Below, in pieces: positions 1-10,559 of a stretch of DNA of 64,000 bases. The number at the start of each line of letters is the position of its first letter. Positions within the stretch are counted from its first letter, which is position 1. The stretch covers positions 3,162,001 through 3,226,000 of the forward strand of contig CM114274.1 in the NCBI GenBank assembly GCA_050084515.1, given 5' to 3'. Under the pieces are notes generated by a model, which worked only from the letters and a program-made list of their open reading frames with translations, was not told the DNA's origin and searched no databases. The position numbers and the translations under genes were made by a program. The stretch comes from Blasia pusilla. Its lineage: Eukaryota > Marchantiophyta > Marchantiopsida > Blasiales.

Positions 1-445
1 AAGAAAAAATGATGTACATATAATAAATATGCAAGATCTTTCTACAACTCCATGAATAGTTGTCTTTGTTCCCCTCATTCGACTATCATTATCGCGTGAC
101 CGTCCTTATATCTTGTAAAATTAAAAGTCAATAGGCATAACACACTAACAGTTAGTGTTAGCGTCACCTATCATAAGCCTTTAAAAAAAAAACACCTCTT
201 TCACGCGCCACTTCTAGAAGCATCAATAGGTAAACTTGAACTATTAAGTTAAACATCATTTTAAGATTGAAGATAGTCATCTGCTTGCCAATCTTACTTT
301 TGTGTAAGTCCAACACCTTTTGAAATATTACCTAAGAGAATTGGTGTTATATTTTACCACCCCATCCTCCATCAACTTAAGGCAAGAATTATCATTTCCC
401 TAGTAAAAACATAACTCGATTCTTTATTTTATGTGCATCTTTTTA

Positions 446-865
446 TGTTACATCTTAGTTTGCCGACAAGTAGAGTTCTATCGCGTCGGGGATATAGAGG
501 ATGAGCATGTTTTTTGGTTGTAACTTTGTCATGGGATGTCAGATGAGGTTGAAAAATAATATTTCCCGTTGAGAATGTTGTTTCTGGGGATTTTTATATT
601 TTGTGCTTTATCATATAGATGACATGTTAACTGCGTCAAGGCTCATATAGTAACCTATGCACAAAAGTTACCATTGTAGAGCTCTTTTTGGGGGAAAAAC
701 CTTTTGGCTCTTCTCAAGGCTACGGGAAAGGGAGAGATGGATTTTCTGAATCAATTATTCTCATGTTGAGCACTTGGAGCACCCCTCTTGTTTTGTGTGT
801 GGTATGAACTATGGTGCTAGCATTTGAATTACCTCATAGTAGAGGGTAGATGTGGGTCAGATAAT
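446..865 (+). repeat. LTR-like repeat, family 1, block B (copy 1)
   Basis: The block opens TGTTACATCTTAG, followed by GAGTTCTATCGCG. It later contains TTTTGGCTCTTCTCAAGGCT and TCTCATGTTGAGCACTTGGA. The same string of landmarks, in the same order, occurs at 11,940 (+), 35,902 (-) and 39,216 (-). The copy at 35,902 sits at the 5' end of the Ty3 element on the - strand and has a TATA box, so this family is probably that element's LTR. This copy is diverged and has no clear terminal CA or target duplication. The right boundary is approximate. Confidence 0.6.
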
Positions 866-1573
866 CAACGCTTGTCGTGGAACACCCTCAACTCCGTAAT
901 GGCAGCAATGGCAACCAAGGGTGGACGGCGGCGGCGGCGGCGGTGGCCGAAGGTGGACGGTGGACCTTTGAGGGTGATGATTGACCATCGACGGCGACAG
1001 CCGCGGCTGGCATGGCGGCTGGTTTAAGGTTTGAACAATTTAACCCTACAAATCTCCTAGCGATGGCAATTTTTCAAGATTGACCATAACGTTTTGCTTG
1101 CAACTCCAAATTGCGCATTGTCTATTGCACAGCGTGCATAGCTTCACGATCTACAAGGGCGTCAAAAAATATTTAAAATCACATATTTTTGTAAAAATTG
1201 ACAAGGATTGCTGTTAAGCCCAATGTCTCTTTCTCCTACACAAAATTTGGCAACGCTTCCGCGTTGTTTTCTCCAAACGAAAATAGAAAACCTGTGAGAA
1301 CACAAATCAGCAAGCTACATGGTTCTCTCGAGAGCACGAGCATGGAGCAATCCACCCCCATACTCAATTCCTATCAAAAATTGGGCAGCGCTTCCACGTG
1401 CCACTCTCCCGTACGAAAAATCAGCAAAGCGAAATAGCAAACTCGCACGGCTCTTGCTCCGATGAGCACTCCCATGAGCGATGAAGTAGGGAACATGGTC
1501 CCCCAACCTGCAACAAACATTGAGCAACTAGCGAGCTCCCCCATGAAGCTCTCTCACTCACTAATTCTCTTGT
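866..1573. other. Intergenic, no gene recognised
   Basis: No supported gene. There is a short GGC run at about 926-943 inside a weak 67-codon open frame (824-1027) that I do not believe. Overlapping short frames at 1.2-1.6 kb on both strands show no family resemblance. Confidence 0.5.
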
Positions 1574-2094
1574 TGTAAAATAAGATCCAATTTCTTTCAT
1601 AACACCAGAGTTCTCACATGTGTACACTCTCACATATCTCTCTCAATTTCAAACCAAACCCACTCTCCTAATGAGAGGCTTGGGTTACAGTGACAAGACA
1701 AGTAAGACCATGGCTCCGTCGCCTCGTGCTAAGAGATTCAACAAAGAGAGAATGAGTTCTCGACCTCTCTCTCCTTAAGGTATACCCCTCCCCTCTCCCA
1801 AGCTCTCTCCATGGTAACATATGCTCCCAAGTCACCTCCTTGGCTCTTGACCTGATGTAGGAGGTCAAGGGTCACTTACCAAAAATAAAAAGTCGATCAT
1901 ATACTCAAAGTGGTACTTACCTAAAATAGTAAGCTGTTCAATATGGCTCCAAATGAGCCAAAACGAAGGGGAAACATGGGCTCTCACATTTTGCGGGGGC
2001 CTCGGTAGATCATCTTGAACCTCTTAAGTCAGTCCTCCACTACTCGTGAAGGCGCTCTACTAGATCTCATCGATCGATCCTAAAAGATGTGATA
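1574..2094 (-). repeat. LTR-like repeat, family 2 (inverted copy)
   Basis: Read on the - strand, this block opens TATCACATCTTTTAGGATCG and runs for about 520 bp to TTGGATCTTATTTTA. It matches 9,867-10,385 on the + strand almost throughout. One translated frame even gives near-identical 66-residue peptides in both (MTSYIRSRAKEVTWEHM...), which marks repeat identity rather than a gene. The two copies bracket the decayed Ty3 element but point in opposite directions, unlike the paired LTRs of a single insertion. Confidence 0.75.
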
Positions 2095-3120
2095 ATGCCT
2101 CCAATATCGTTAATTATCGGGGAAACTTGGCGTGTTGCCCATTGGTTTGTGTGGGTCCATCTCAACCCCACCTCTGTGTGGCTTGGTCACTATTGTAGTA
2201 CCCTAAGTCACCACCACAACAAAATCTACCTCAAACACACTATACATAAATCTCAAATCAACGTGATCCTTCCTTGTATCATCATATGCGCCGCCACCAC
2301 ATACTTTTTTTGGCCGCCATCGTCATCAAAATTTCGTCATTAACCAGGTGAACTCGGGTTATGATGTTTGAGTTTTCATTTCATGCTACTATGTTGTGAT
2401 TGGTAGCCGCTCGACGACGATCGAGTACCGTGCCGTGATGCCCGTAGGCACAACGCGCCGCCGATTGCCGCATCGTGCCGCTCGTGGCCGCATCGCACCG
2501 TCTCGATCGCTGAGCCGCTTCTTCACTAAGGAGCAGTGCGTGTGAACTGCTGATCGAGGAGGATATGCCGCCGAGTTCTGCACCCCATTCTTGAGTGTCG
2601 TGCCGTTTGTAGCCGTTCTGTGCCGCTAGTGCCGCACTGGATATAGACGTGCATCGTACATCGAGGAGGTTTGAGCAACGCCAATATGAGAGGAATACGA
2701 TTTGTTGATTGGAGGAGTTGTCTTCACGACCAAGTTGGGGCCGAGATTTGCAGCTGCCGAGGAGCGATATCGACATTATTGTCAGGTTACCCATTCTGGT
2801 CTCTTACCCTACACGTGTGAGGGATTTGCGGGTATTGGGAAGTTATTTGGGATTTTGGGTTTCGTGCTGATGTTGAGAACATCGATGATGTATGGGTTTA
2901 GGGGACATAGACTTGTGTGGGATGTCCAGAGTTGAGGATGGTTTGTCGATGAGACGATAGGTCAGTTCATTTTCCACACCACGCAACTTGTTGCCGCACA
3001 GCACACGTCTCAATGAGAGATTGTAGATTGAGTGCCGCGTGTTTAGTTTGAGTGATTGAGGGATTACTTGCAAGATTGGGAGTGATCATGTGAGAGAGCA
3101 CGAGGGGCACGAGAGCCATC
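2095..3120 (+). other. Probable 5' leader of decayed Ty3 element
   Basis: This interval lies between the inverted family 2 repeat and the gag remnant. It has a GC-rich stretch around 2,400-2,700 with repeated GTGCCGC motifs. No reading frame here resembles a known protein. By position it corresponds to the untranslated leader of the Ty3 element; the better copy has a leader of similar length (about 34,330-35,454). No primer-binding site was identified. Confidence 0.35.
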
Positions 3121-4365
3121 ATGACGTCATTTCGGGATTTTGAGAGGCAAGGTAGTGGACCTGAGAGTAGCTCTCGAGGGTTTACTCAGAGTGGGGTGAG
3201 GTTTCGAGGGTCTCCACGTGCGAGACCACCTCGATGTGCTTCTATGTCATCTTTAGATGAGGAGGACCGTATAGAGGAGTGTGTGTTAGTGATCCACCAT
3301 ACACATTGAGTGGTCCTACCAATTGGGCATACGAGATGGACGACCGAGGTAGAGGACCGCTGAGGTTTTTGGATGCTATAGGCACTATAGAGCTACACGA
3401 CTTCATTGCGGAGTTTAGGAGTTGGTGTGACTCACAGCGGGCTACGAACTCTAGAGAGTTCAACTCGTTTACAACATAGATCGGTATGTTCCAGCATTTA
3501 GAGTGGGCGCCCATGGACGATTACCATGAGTTCTCCCACAGATATGCCCAGGAGATTGAGGCATGGCGACCCTACTATGACTCACAATATGTGTCATGGA
3601 CGGAGCCATTCCCAGATAAAGAGGAGGAGTCACGAGAGGAAACTTCCTCTTCCACTAGTGATGTTTTAGGAGGGGTCACTCGCACTGGAGCAGTTGCACC
3701 ATCTAGTCGGATTTGTCCTTGGTTCAACCTCGTGGTTGAGTTCTTTGCTGGGTCGAAGGAGAGCTACCAAGGGGTACGGACGGAGAAGTTACGGAGCATC
3801 AATGACTTCCAAAGGCGCCCGGTGAGAGTTTGATTGAGGCTTACACTTTCTTGTGGCGGTTGATCAACGTCACTCAAGGAGTGACAGAGGCTCAGACTAT
3901 CCAGTCATGATACGCAATGTTGAACCGGACCCTGCGGACACGGATGCGGGAGGGGGTGCTTCTTATGAATACCTCCACTATATTGAGAGATGTTTTTAGA
4001 ACCGCCAAGAACATTGAGTGTAACATGGCGGAGGAGAGCGTAGCCACCATGGGATCTGGGCGAGAGCAGGCACGATTGTCTACACCACGTGTGTCGCAAC
4101 GTGAACTGTGAGATAGGTCGACTGTGGCACCACGAGCTTAGGGATGATACCGAGAGGCCGTGCCACTTAGACATGCACCTTCATATGCGGCTCAGCAGCA
4201 ACCGCCTATGATAACTTGTTGGTCATGTGGTGGAGCCCATCATCAGTGCGATTTCACTTGTCACGATCATGGACGTGTGCCTCAGCATGGCGGAGGAGAT
4301 GGTGCTGCACCAGGAGGTTATCAGTGTGACTATTGTTAGAGGTATGGTTACACACGCGCCGGGTA
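3121..4365 (+). pseudogene. Ty3/gypsy gag remnant with decayed zinc knuckle
   Basis: Decayed capsid/nucleocapsid protein of a Ty3-type retrotransposon. The likely start is ATG 3,121 (MTSFRDFERQ), where the other copy reads ATC. Homologous segments follow in several frames: an acidic stretch, FQHLEWAPMDDYHEF at 3,486 (other copy: FQHLEDPPMDDYMEF), SYQGVRTEKLRS near 3,760, and a helical part ending NIECNMAEE near 4,030. Two Cys clusters follow: CWSCGGAHHQCDFTC near 4,220, and CDYC then a stop and RYGYTRAGYF near 4,330, a zinc knuckle that has lost its His and last Cys. Stops and frameshifts rule out a functional product. Confidence 0.75.
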
Positions 4366-5240
4366 TTTCAATTTATACTCTAAGTTACGTCCGGACCTAG
4401 GGCCAAAGAGGGCACCTGAGCGAGTAGCTGGTCCGGGTGGACCTAAGATCGTGCACGAGGTGGTCACGTTGGGGGACAAGGAGCTGGAGTTGCTAGACAG
4501 GGTGGTGGAGTTGCCCATGGAGGAGGTAGAGTCCCTCCAGCTAGACGCGTCAAGGGAGAAATCGGGCGTGAGGCTGGGATGGCTGCTCAGATACAATAGC
4601 TACAAGTGCAGATTTCCGCTATGGCATTGAGGTTACACGATGCCAGATCCGTGGCATCGACATCATATGGAGCAGCCTTACATATGGAGGATCCTCGCTG
4701 GATGTGCGGGGTTGCCCAGATGGAGATTGCCGCAGTTGTGACCCCTCGAGCAGCCACATAGTTGGATTCACAACGAGGGGAATCCAGGAAAGAGACCAGG
4801 CTTCCTGAGTCTTTCATCTTGTCCGAGGCGATAAGGATCCAATCGATGGGTCCTAATCAGAGTTCCTGGAGAGTTGGTGATGTTGTTGGTGTGCACGCAT
4901 GGAGGGCGATGGGAGAAGCGAGTGCGACGACTCTTATTGCTGATGCTCGGGAGGGGCATGTGTCGAGCACATTGTTGGGGGCGGTCAGCGTTTTGTATCT
5001 CGCTCCTTTATTTTTTTGCTTCTGATGTTATGACATTGGGAGGTACGCCTGCCAGGGTTTTCCGACTGGTTGCTACGTTATGTGAGCGTGGAGTTGGAGT
5101 TCCTGCATCACGTTCAAAGATGATTGCAGAGGAGGTGTTGGATCTGCCCTTGGAGCTTATGCTCAGGGCCTCCACGCAGCCGTTAGATCCAATGGGTTTT
5201 TCCTTGGATTATTGGGAGGAGTCAGCGTCCTAAAGACTAT
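4366..5240 (+). pseudogene. Ty3 gag-pol linker; protease deleted
   Basis: Translated fragments match the region between zinc knuckle and protease of the - strand element. Examples are LPESFILSEAIRIQSM near 4,800 (other copy VPQSFTLSEALHTPSM) and ARVFRLVATLCERG near 5,050 (other copy EVFRLAATLCECG). After LDLPLELMLR (5,140-5,170) the sequence jumps to PLDPMGFSLDYWEE, which in the other copy lies beyond the protease. About 400-600 bp, including the whole protease, is therefore missing here. What the linker does is unknown. Confidence 0.65.
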
Positions 5241-5291
5241 GATGGCATTCAAGTGATGAGCGCCTAAGCTCATTTCCCGTTCGATTCACAT

Positions 5292-6183
5292 GTGCCAAGG
5301 GAGATGGCGATCTTAGTAGCATTTAGCATTTCCATCACTTGGCCTAGTGATTTGATTGAGGGATATGCCCTTGTTACGCCTCCATTTTCCCGACTTGTTG
5401 TCTGCGTCTGCCATTCACGGTTACCACAGTTCCCTATCAAGGGACATTTCATTATTGGGGCGCAGGACTTGGAGCCGGTAGGGACCATAGACTTGGTCAT
5501 TGCTGGTTGGCCATGTCAGGGCCAATCGAGTACTAGACAAGGTAACGGATTAGTCCATATTGTTTTGGGAGATGATGCGGATCTTGTGACACTTGCAAGA
5601 GCATCGGTCTCGTCCTCCAACATACAGTCTAGAGAATGTACCGATTTTGACAAGTGCACATCAAGTGCGTGCATAGATTGGCCCAAAAGTTTTGTTGGAT
5701 GCGGCGAGTGTGGATTCACAAGCACATCGCCCGCGTCTTTGGTGGACCAACTTGGTACCGCACGAGGTGTTGCGAAGGGCATATGCAAGAGTAGAGCGCA
5801 CCTCTGATTTGTTGGTGGATTATATATTGGATTCGGGACGTCGATCACAAGCAATGAGGCTAGATGATTGACCGTCGTTGACTGTGGTCAATAGGATTGG
5901 CATGCCACGGACAGCCTTTCCCACATTGGTGAGTTTTCCCGCTTCCTATCTATTCAAGGAGGCCGGACCTGGCTTGGTTTGGGATGACCAAGTATAGAGG
6001 TTGGTGGAGCCTAATGCCGATGAGCGTGAGCGAGCGATGGGATTCTCCACAGGAGTGACGGTAGTACCGTCACTATCAGAGGCATCACGACATCATGTCT
6101 TGGATCAGGCGATGGACCTGAACTGCTTGACATGGATTCTCAGCTTAGGAGTAGTCGAGCAGCGTCGTTTGAGGATACGATAG
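5292..6183 (+). pseudogene. DNMT3-like cytosine methyltransferase remnant in Ty3 element
   Basis: Broken C5-cytosine methyltransferase domain. The catalytic motif IV is intact: DLVIAGWPCQGQSS, with the Pro-Cys codons at 5,511-5,516. Downstream, in other frames, come a segment ending in RPRLWWTNLVP (about 5,730, equivalent to the motif VIII region of DNMT3) and ERERAMGFSTGVTVVPSLSE with VLDQAMDLNCLTW (6,027-6,150, motifs IX-X). Motif I, the S-adenosylmethionine-binding start, is missing: the text passes from TWPSDLIEG directly to a segment just ahead of motif IV, so about 300 bp have been lost. Flanked by linker and reverse transcriptase, as in the - strand copy. Certainly inactive. Confidence 0.8.
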
Positions 6184-6458
6184 ATCACAGCAGCTGCGTT
6201 GGTGAGCCCCGTGCCTACCGAGACGGTTGAGGAAGTGGCTGGGGGCGAGACCCAAGGAGATCAACAAACCAAGGATGATCGAGAGAGACATCTTGGACTT
6301 CTTAGGATGTTTTGCAGGTATGCTAGGAGATGGTAGCCACAACATCGAGCGTGGTTCCGGGTACTACACATGGAGATGCGATTTTGCAGTTGGAAGTAGG
6401 GGAGCTGTTAAGTTTTGTTGTCTGAGATGGGGTTGCACCATAGCAACCACCAACAACC

Positions 6459-7965
6459 GTGGCGGAGAGTCCTACCATAGTCAAGATGGAGACTTGGCAG
6501 CCATATATGGGACCTAAGGTGACAGGAGGAGAGCGGCGCCAGATACACAAGTTCCTTAGGAGTTATAGGAGTTGTTTTACATTTAGTATGCATGATTTGG
6601 GTACGCTGAAGGATCCAGGGATCTGCATTGAGTTATCAAGTGACATGCCGATCTTCCGAGGACCCTACAGGTACTATGACATGGAGAGGGCTCAGATTCA
6701 GAGTAGGAGCCAAGACTTGGTTGGCGCAGGACTAGTGGAGATGTCGCATGGAGTGTATGCATGTGCCACTATCATGCCTACCAAGAAGAATGTGCATGGC
6801 AATTGAATGGATAGGCGGATCTGTGGAGATTATCGACCTATCAATCGGCATACCAAGTCCGATAGGTATGCCATGCCCACTCTTGAGGAGATCTTTGATG
6901 CTATTGGGCATGCAAAGGTCTTCAATTTGTTAGATGTTCGAGCCAAAAACCATCAGCTACCTATCTGATTGGAGTACAGGCAGAAGACGGTATTTTGGGG
7001 CATCGATCCTTCTGGGAAGGATTGCTTGTACCAGTGGCGGTTCTTACCATTTGGGTTAAAGAACACCCAATATGAGTTTCAGAGGGTCATGGATAGGATC
7101 TTGGCAGGTCTGGATTTTGCTTGGTGTTAAATTAATAACATCGTAATATTCAACGCCACGGTTGAGGAGCATGAGCGACATCTAGAGGAGGTATTTTGTT
7201 GATTGCAGTTACATGGACCGAAGCTACATCGAGGCAAGTGCAAGTTCTTCTATGACCAGATTGAGTACCTAGGTCAAACGATATACCCACGGGGACCTTG
7301 GTGTGCAGCAGACGAAGGTAGAGGCTATTTCACGCATTCCACGCCCTATATATGTGAGTCGAGTTTGTGCATTCATGGGATTGGCAAACTTCTATCGACG
7401 GTACCTCAAGGGTTTAAGCTCAATTGCAAAGCCGCTGACCTTGCTAACCAAGGTGGATTAGGAGTAACACATGGGGATGAGCAGGAGAGAGCATTTCAGA
7501 TGCTCAAGGACAAATTGACGTCCGTGCCCATTTTAAGGAGACTGCTCATGGGGCATCCTTTCTAGTTGCATACCAATTGGAGCATGTTGGGGCTTGGAGC
7601 CGTGCTCACCCAACATGACGATGATGGTAGAGAGTTCGTGGTGGCTTACGCTAGTTGCTTGAACAACGTTGGAGAGGCAAAGTATAGCTCATATGAGAGC
7701 GAGTGTTTGGTTGTAGTGTGGGCTGTCGCACATTTCAGATGTTATTTATACGGTAATCCCTTTACCATCATTACTGATCATCAGCCACTTAAGTGGTTGA
7801 TGGAGTCTGACAAGCTTAAAGGGAAGGTTGCGAGGTGGGGGCTTTTGTTGCAAGAGTATGACTTCCAGGTGGTGCATAGACCTGGGACGCTCAACTAGGA
7901 TGCATATGGTTTGAGCCATAACCCATGCGCGAGTCAGCGAGATGCGATTGGAGCTTCTTGGCATG
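6459..7965 (+). pseudogene. Ty3 reverse transcriptase and RNase H remnant
   Basis: Polymerase part of the decayed element. METWQPYMGPKVTGGERRQ at 6,486 starts the domain. GDYRPINRHTKSDRYAMPTL (about 6,830) is the usual Ty3 motif before the first catalytic Asp; QWRFLPFGLKN (about 7,030) and FQRVMDRILAG follow. The catalytic tetrad, YIDD in the better copy, reads stop-I-N-N here (7,128-7,139), so the enzyme is dead. RNase H starts at 7,566 (HTNWSMLGLGAVLTQ; the usual first Asp is Asn) and continues through ITDHQPLKWLMESDK to HRPGTLN, where a CAG has become TAG at about 7,897. Several stops and frameshifts. Confidence 0.85.
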
Positions 7966-8012
7966 GTGAGAGTGAAGAGGATTTGGTTCCAGGATGGGAT
8001 GCGTGAGCCTAT

Positions 8013-9347
8013 TTGGGCTTGTTGGCTATGGAGAGCCAGATTTCTGCGACTTCGATGGCAAGGTCTGATGGAGAGTCCTTAGATCCAAAGTCCAGTGAGG
8101 AGACGAGAGGTGGACGAGACATTCACGACGATGTAGTCGTCTTGGAGTACCTACGTACTGGAAGCATCGCGAGCACAGTGGGTGCTAGAGAGCGGGGTTG
8201 GATCCTAGAGCGAGCTAGACGATTCCGATGGGAGGGGACACATGTGTTGCGAGTGTCGGAGGATGGTAGAGTGTGTGTAGTGCCTCATCCTTCGCAGAGA
8301 GCACGTTTGGTGCATCATGCCTACGAGGAGCTGGGTCATTCTGGAGTGAAGAGGACGTACAACTTGCTCTAGATTCAATATTGGTGGCGAGGCATGCAGA
8401 CTGACGTTCCACAATTTGTTGCCAGATGCATGGTGTGTGATCGAGTCTGAGCATCGTTCAATGCTCTGACTCCATAGTTGCATCCAGTTTGGATCATGGG
8501 TTTAGATTATAGATGGAGTTTGGATTTTGCATGACCTTTGCCTTTGACAGACCGCCATAGTGGTTATATATTGGGGATGGTGGAGCATTTCTTGAAGTGG
8601 ATAGAGTTGGTTGCATTGCCTGACAAAGCGAGTGAGGGAGTAGCGTATGCCTTCCTAGACCGAATGTTGAGTCATTACGATGCACCAGTTGAGGTGTTGA
8701 CAGACCAAGGTACAGAGTTTCGGGGGGAGTTTCACGCCTTGTGTGATCGGGCACTAATCGACCACCGCACTACTTCGCGAGATCATCCTGAGGCGGATGG
8801 ACTAGTGGAGCGGGTTGTGCAGACGGTGAAGAGATGACTATACAAGTATGGCTTGCGAAGAGGTCACTTTGGAGATTGGAACCTCCAGTTTCCGTGGTTG
8901 GCGATAGGATAGAGATTCAGCAAGGAGGCATCCTTAGCGTCTTTCTCACCGTACTTGCTTTTGTATGGTCTAGAGTCAGATTTACCTACGGCCATTTGTC
9001 GAGATGTTGGTGAGGTGTTGAACCTTGATGACCCTGATATATGGATGCGAGCATGTTCTGAAAGGGCTGAATTATTTTGGAGAGTGATGCCCATGGCATT
9101 TGAGAACTTGGCGATTGCACAGCATCGGGATACATTTAGGTATGCGACTATTCGGGGAAGGGGGGATGATTATCGACCTACTAGCCGGAGGTTTCATCAC
9201 GGAGACTATATCTACTTGCAAGAGACGGCACCCACGATGTTGGATTTGACTGCAGAGCGCGCCATCTTGAGAGTGCGTGAGGTTTTTCCATGTGGTGGTC
9301 TCTTATTGGAGGGACACGATGATATGGTTTGGAAGGACCATGTGTGA
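8013..9347 (+). pseudogene. Ty3 integrase remnant
   Basis: Integrase of the decayed element. The zinc-binding N-terminus is recognisable (HHAYEELGHSGVKRTYNLL then a stop, and CMVCDRV near 8,430). The catalytic core has SLDFA (8,520), LTDQGTEFRGEF (8,697) and HPEADGLVERVVQTVKR (8,786-8,835), the D-D-E triad in one fairly open frame (8,538-8,837). The C-terminal part runs in another frame from LLYGLESDLP (8,957) to HGDYIYLQETAP (9,200) and ends DDMVWKDHV at 9,347. In-frame stops (CGA to TGA at about 8,448, for example) show it is dead. The other copy continues into a PHD finger. Confidence 0.85.
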
Positions 9348-9404
9348 AATTGTGCACCGTGTCACCTCCCAAAAATTGACAATATAGTTGATCCGAGCTT
9401 AGAA

Positions 9405-9560
9405 GTAGTTATTTCAAGCTTGCAATGTATGTTGTGTGGTTCTACACGTGGTGTAGCCACTATGAAGAATGTTTGAGAGGATGGCATATGGCATGCTTGA
9501 CGCCACCTCTCACTAGGGTTCCTGAGGGATGATGGATGTGTCTCATATGTACATAGAGTA
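9405..9560 (+). pseudogene. Decayed PHD-finger tail of Ty3 integrase
   Basis: The reading SLQCMLCGSTRGVATM (about 9,418-9,465) matches the start of the intact PHD finger in the - strand element (RCMLCGSARGAATM). After this the frame is broken by TGA and small indels. Later remnants of the His-Cys and last Cys-Cys region are barely readable before a stop near 9,558. This shows that the PHD finger belonged to the element family rather than to one insertion. Confidence 0.65.
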
Positions 9561-9725
9561 GGTAGTTCTATATTCCGACTTGAGTATTTGACATGGGTGA
9601 CAAGAAGGCGACTAACTATGGGGCCACATGAGCACCTGACCTTCTTGGTCTTAGCATCCGAGAGATGTATGTCATGGTAGGTAGGGATAAATGACTATGT
9701 GGAGTTAGAGGGACCTAACCACCAG

Positions 9726-9866
9726 CTTGGGGGGCGATTGAAGATATTTTCATATTTCTTGTCTCATTGTTTGGATGCCATGAGTAAGCATGGGATCTTG
9801 TGTGTTTGTGTGTATGTTCATTTACAACGATGTATGTTGTGTAGCGATGTGCATGCGCACAACAAC
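9726..9866 (+). repeat. Polypurine tract and LTR-like block A (left Ty3 element)
   Basis: CTTGGGGGGCGATTG (9,726-9,740) corresponds to CTTGGGGGGGCGGTTG at the 3' end of the - strand element, so it is the likely polypurine tract. About 125 bp of block A follow: GATATTTTC, CTTGTCTCATTGTTTGGATG, then GCGATGTGCATGCGCAC. Block A then abuts TGTCACATC at 9,867. A second block A copy lies after the next repeat, at about 10,386-10,513. Confidence 0.6.
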
Positions 9867-10513
9867 TGTCACATCTTTTAGGATAGATCAGTGAGATCTA
9901 GTAGAGCGCCTTGGCGAGTTGTGGAGGATTGAATCAAGAGGTTCAGGATGACCTACTGAGGCCCCGGGAAACCTGAGAGCCCATGTTTCCCCTTTGTTTT
10001 GGTTCATTTGGAGCCATATTGAATAACTTGCTATTTTAGGTAAGTACCACTTTGAGTATATGATAGAATTTTTATTTTTGGTAAGTGGCCCTTGACCTCA
10101 TACATCAGGTCAAGAGCCAAGGAGGTGACTTGGGAGCACATGTTACCATGGAGAGAGCTTGGGAGAGGGGAGGGTTATACCTCAAGGAGAGAGAGCTTGA
10201 GAGCTCATTCTCTCTTTGTTGAACTTCTTGGCATGAGGCGGCGGAGCTATGGTCTTGCTGGTCTTGTGAGTGTAACCCAAGCCTCTCATTAGGAGAGTGG
10301 GTTTGGTTTAAAATTGAGAGAGATATGTGAGAGTGCACACAAGTGAGAACTATGGTGTTATGAGAGAAATTGGATCTTATTTTATTGGAGATATTTTGGT
10401 ACTTCTTGTCTCGTTTTTTGGATGCCATGAGTTAGCATGGGATCGTGCGTGTTTGTGTGTGTGTTCAGTGACAGCGATGTTTGTTGTGTAGCGATGTGTA
10501 TGCGCACGATAAC
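9867..10513 (+). repeat. LTR-like repeat, family 2 (direct copy, blocks B+A)
   Basis: Opens TGTCACATCTTTTAGGATAG. Block B (9,867-10,385) is the + strand partner of the inverted copy at 1,574-2,094. Block A (10,386-10,513) repeats the text at 9,743-9,866 (GATGCCATGAGTTAGCATGG, GCGATGTGTATGCGCAC). The repeat follows the 3' end of the left Ty3 element and is probably its 3' LTR or a neighbour's. The A-B-A order makes the exact LTR boundaries uncertain. Confidence 0.65.
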
Positions 10514-10559
10514 TTCATACACCATTGATGGTTTCTAGACAATAAGGCACCATTGATGA

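Noticed and set aside
1668-1868. Near-identical 66-codon frames at 1,668-1,868 (-) and 10,092-10,292 (+)
   Set aside because: They fall inside the inverted family 2 repeat copies; the similarity is due to the repeat, not to a conserved small protein.
5516-5854. 112-codon - strand frame antisense to the left methyltransferase remnant
   Set aside because: Shadow of the + strand coding remnant.
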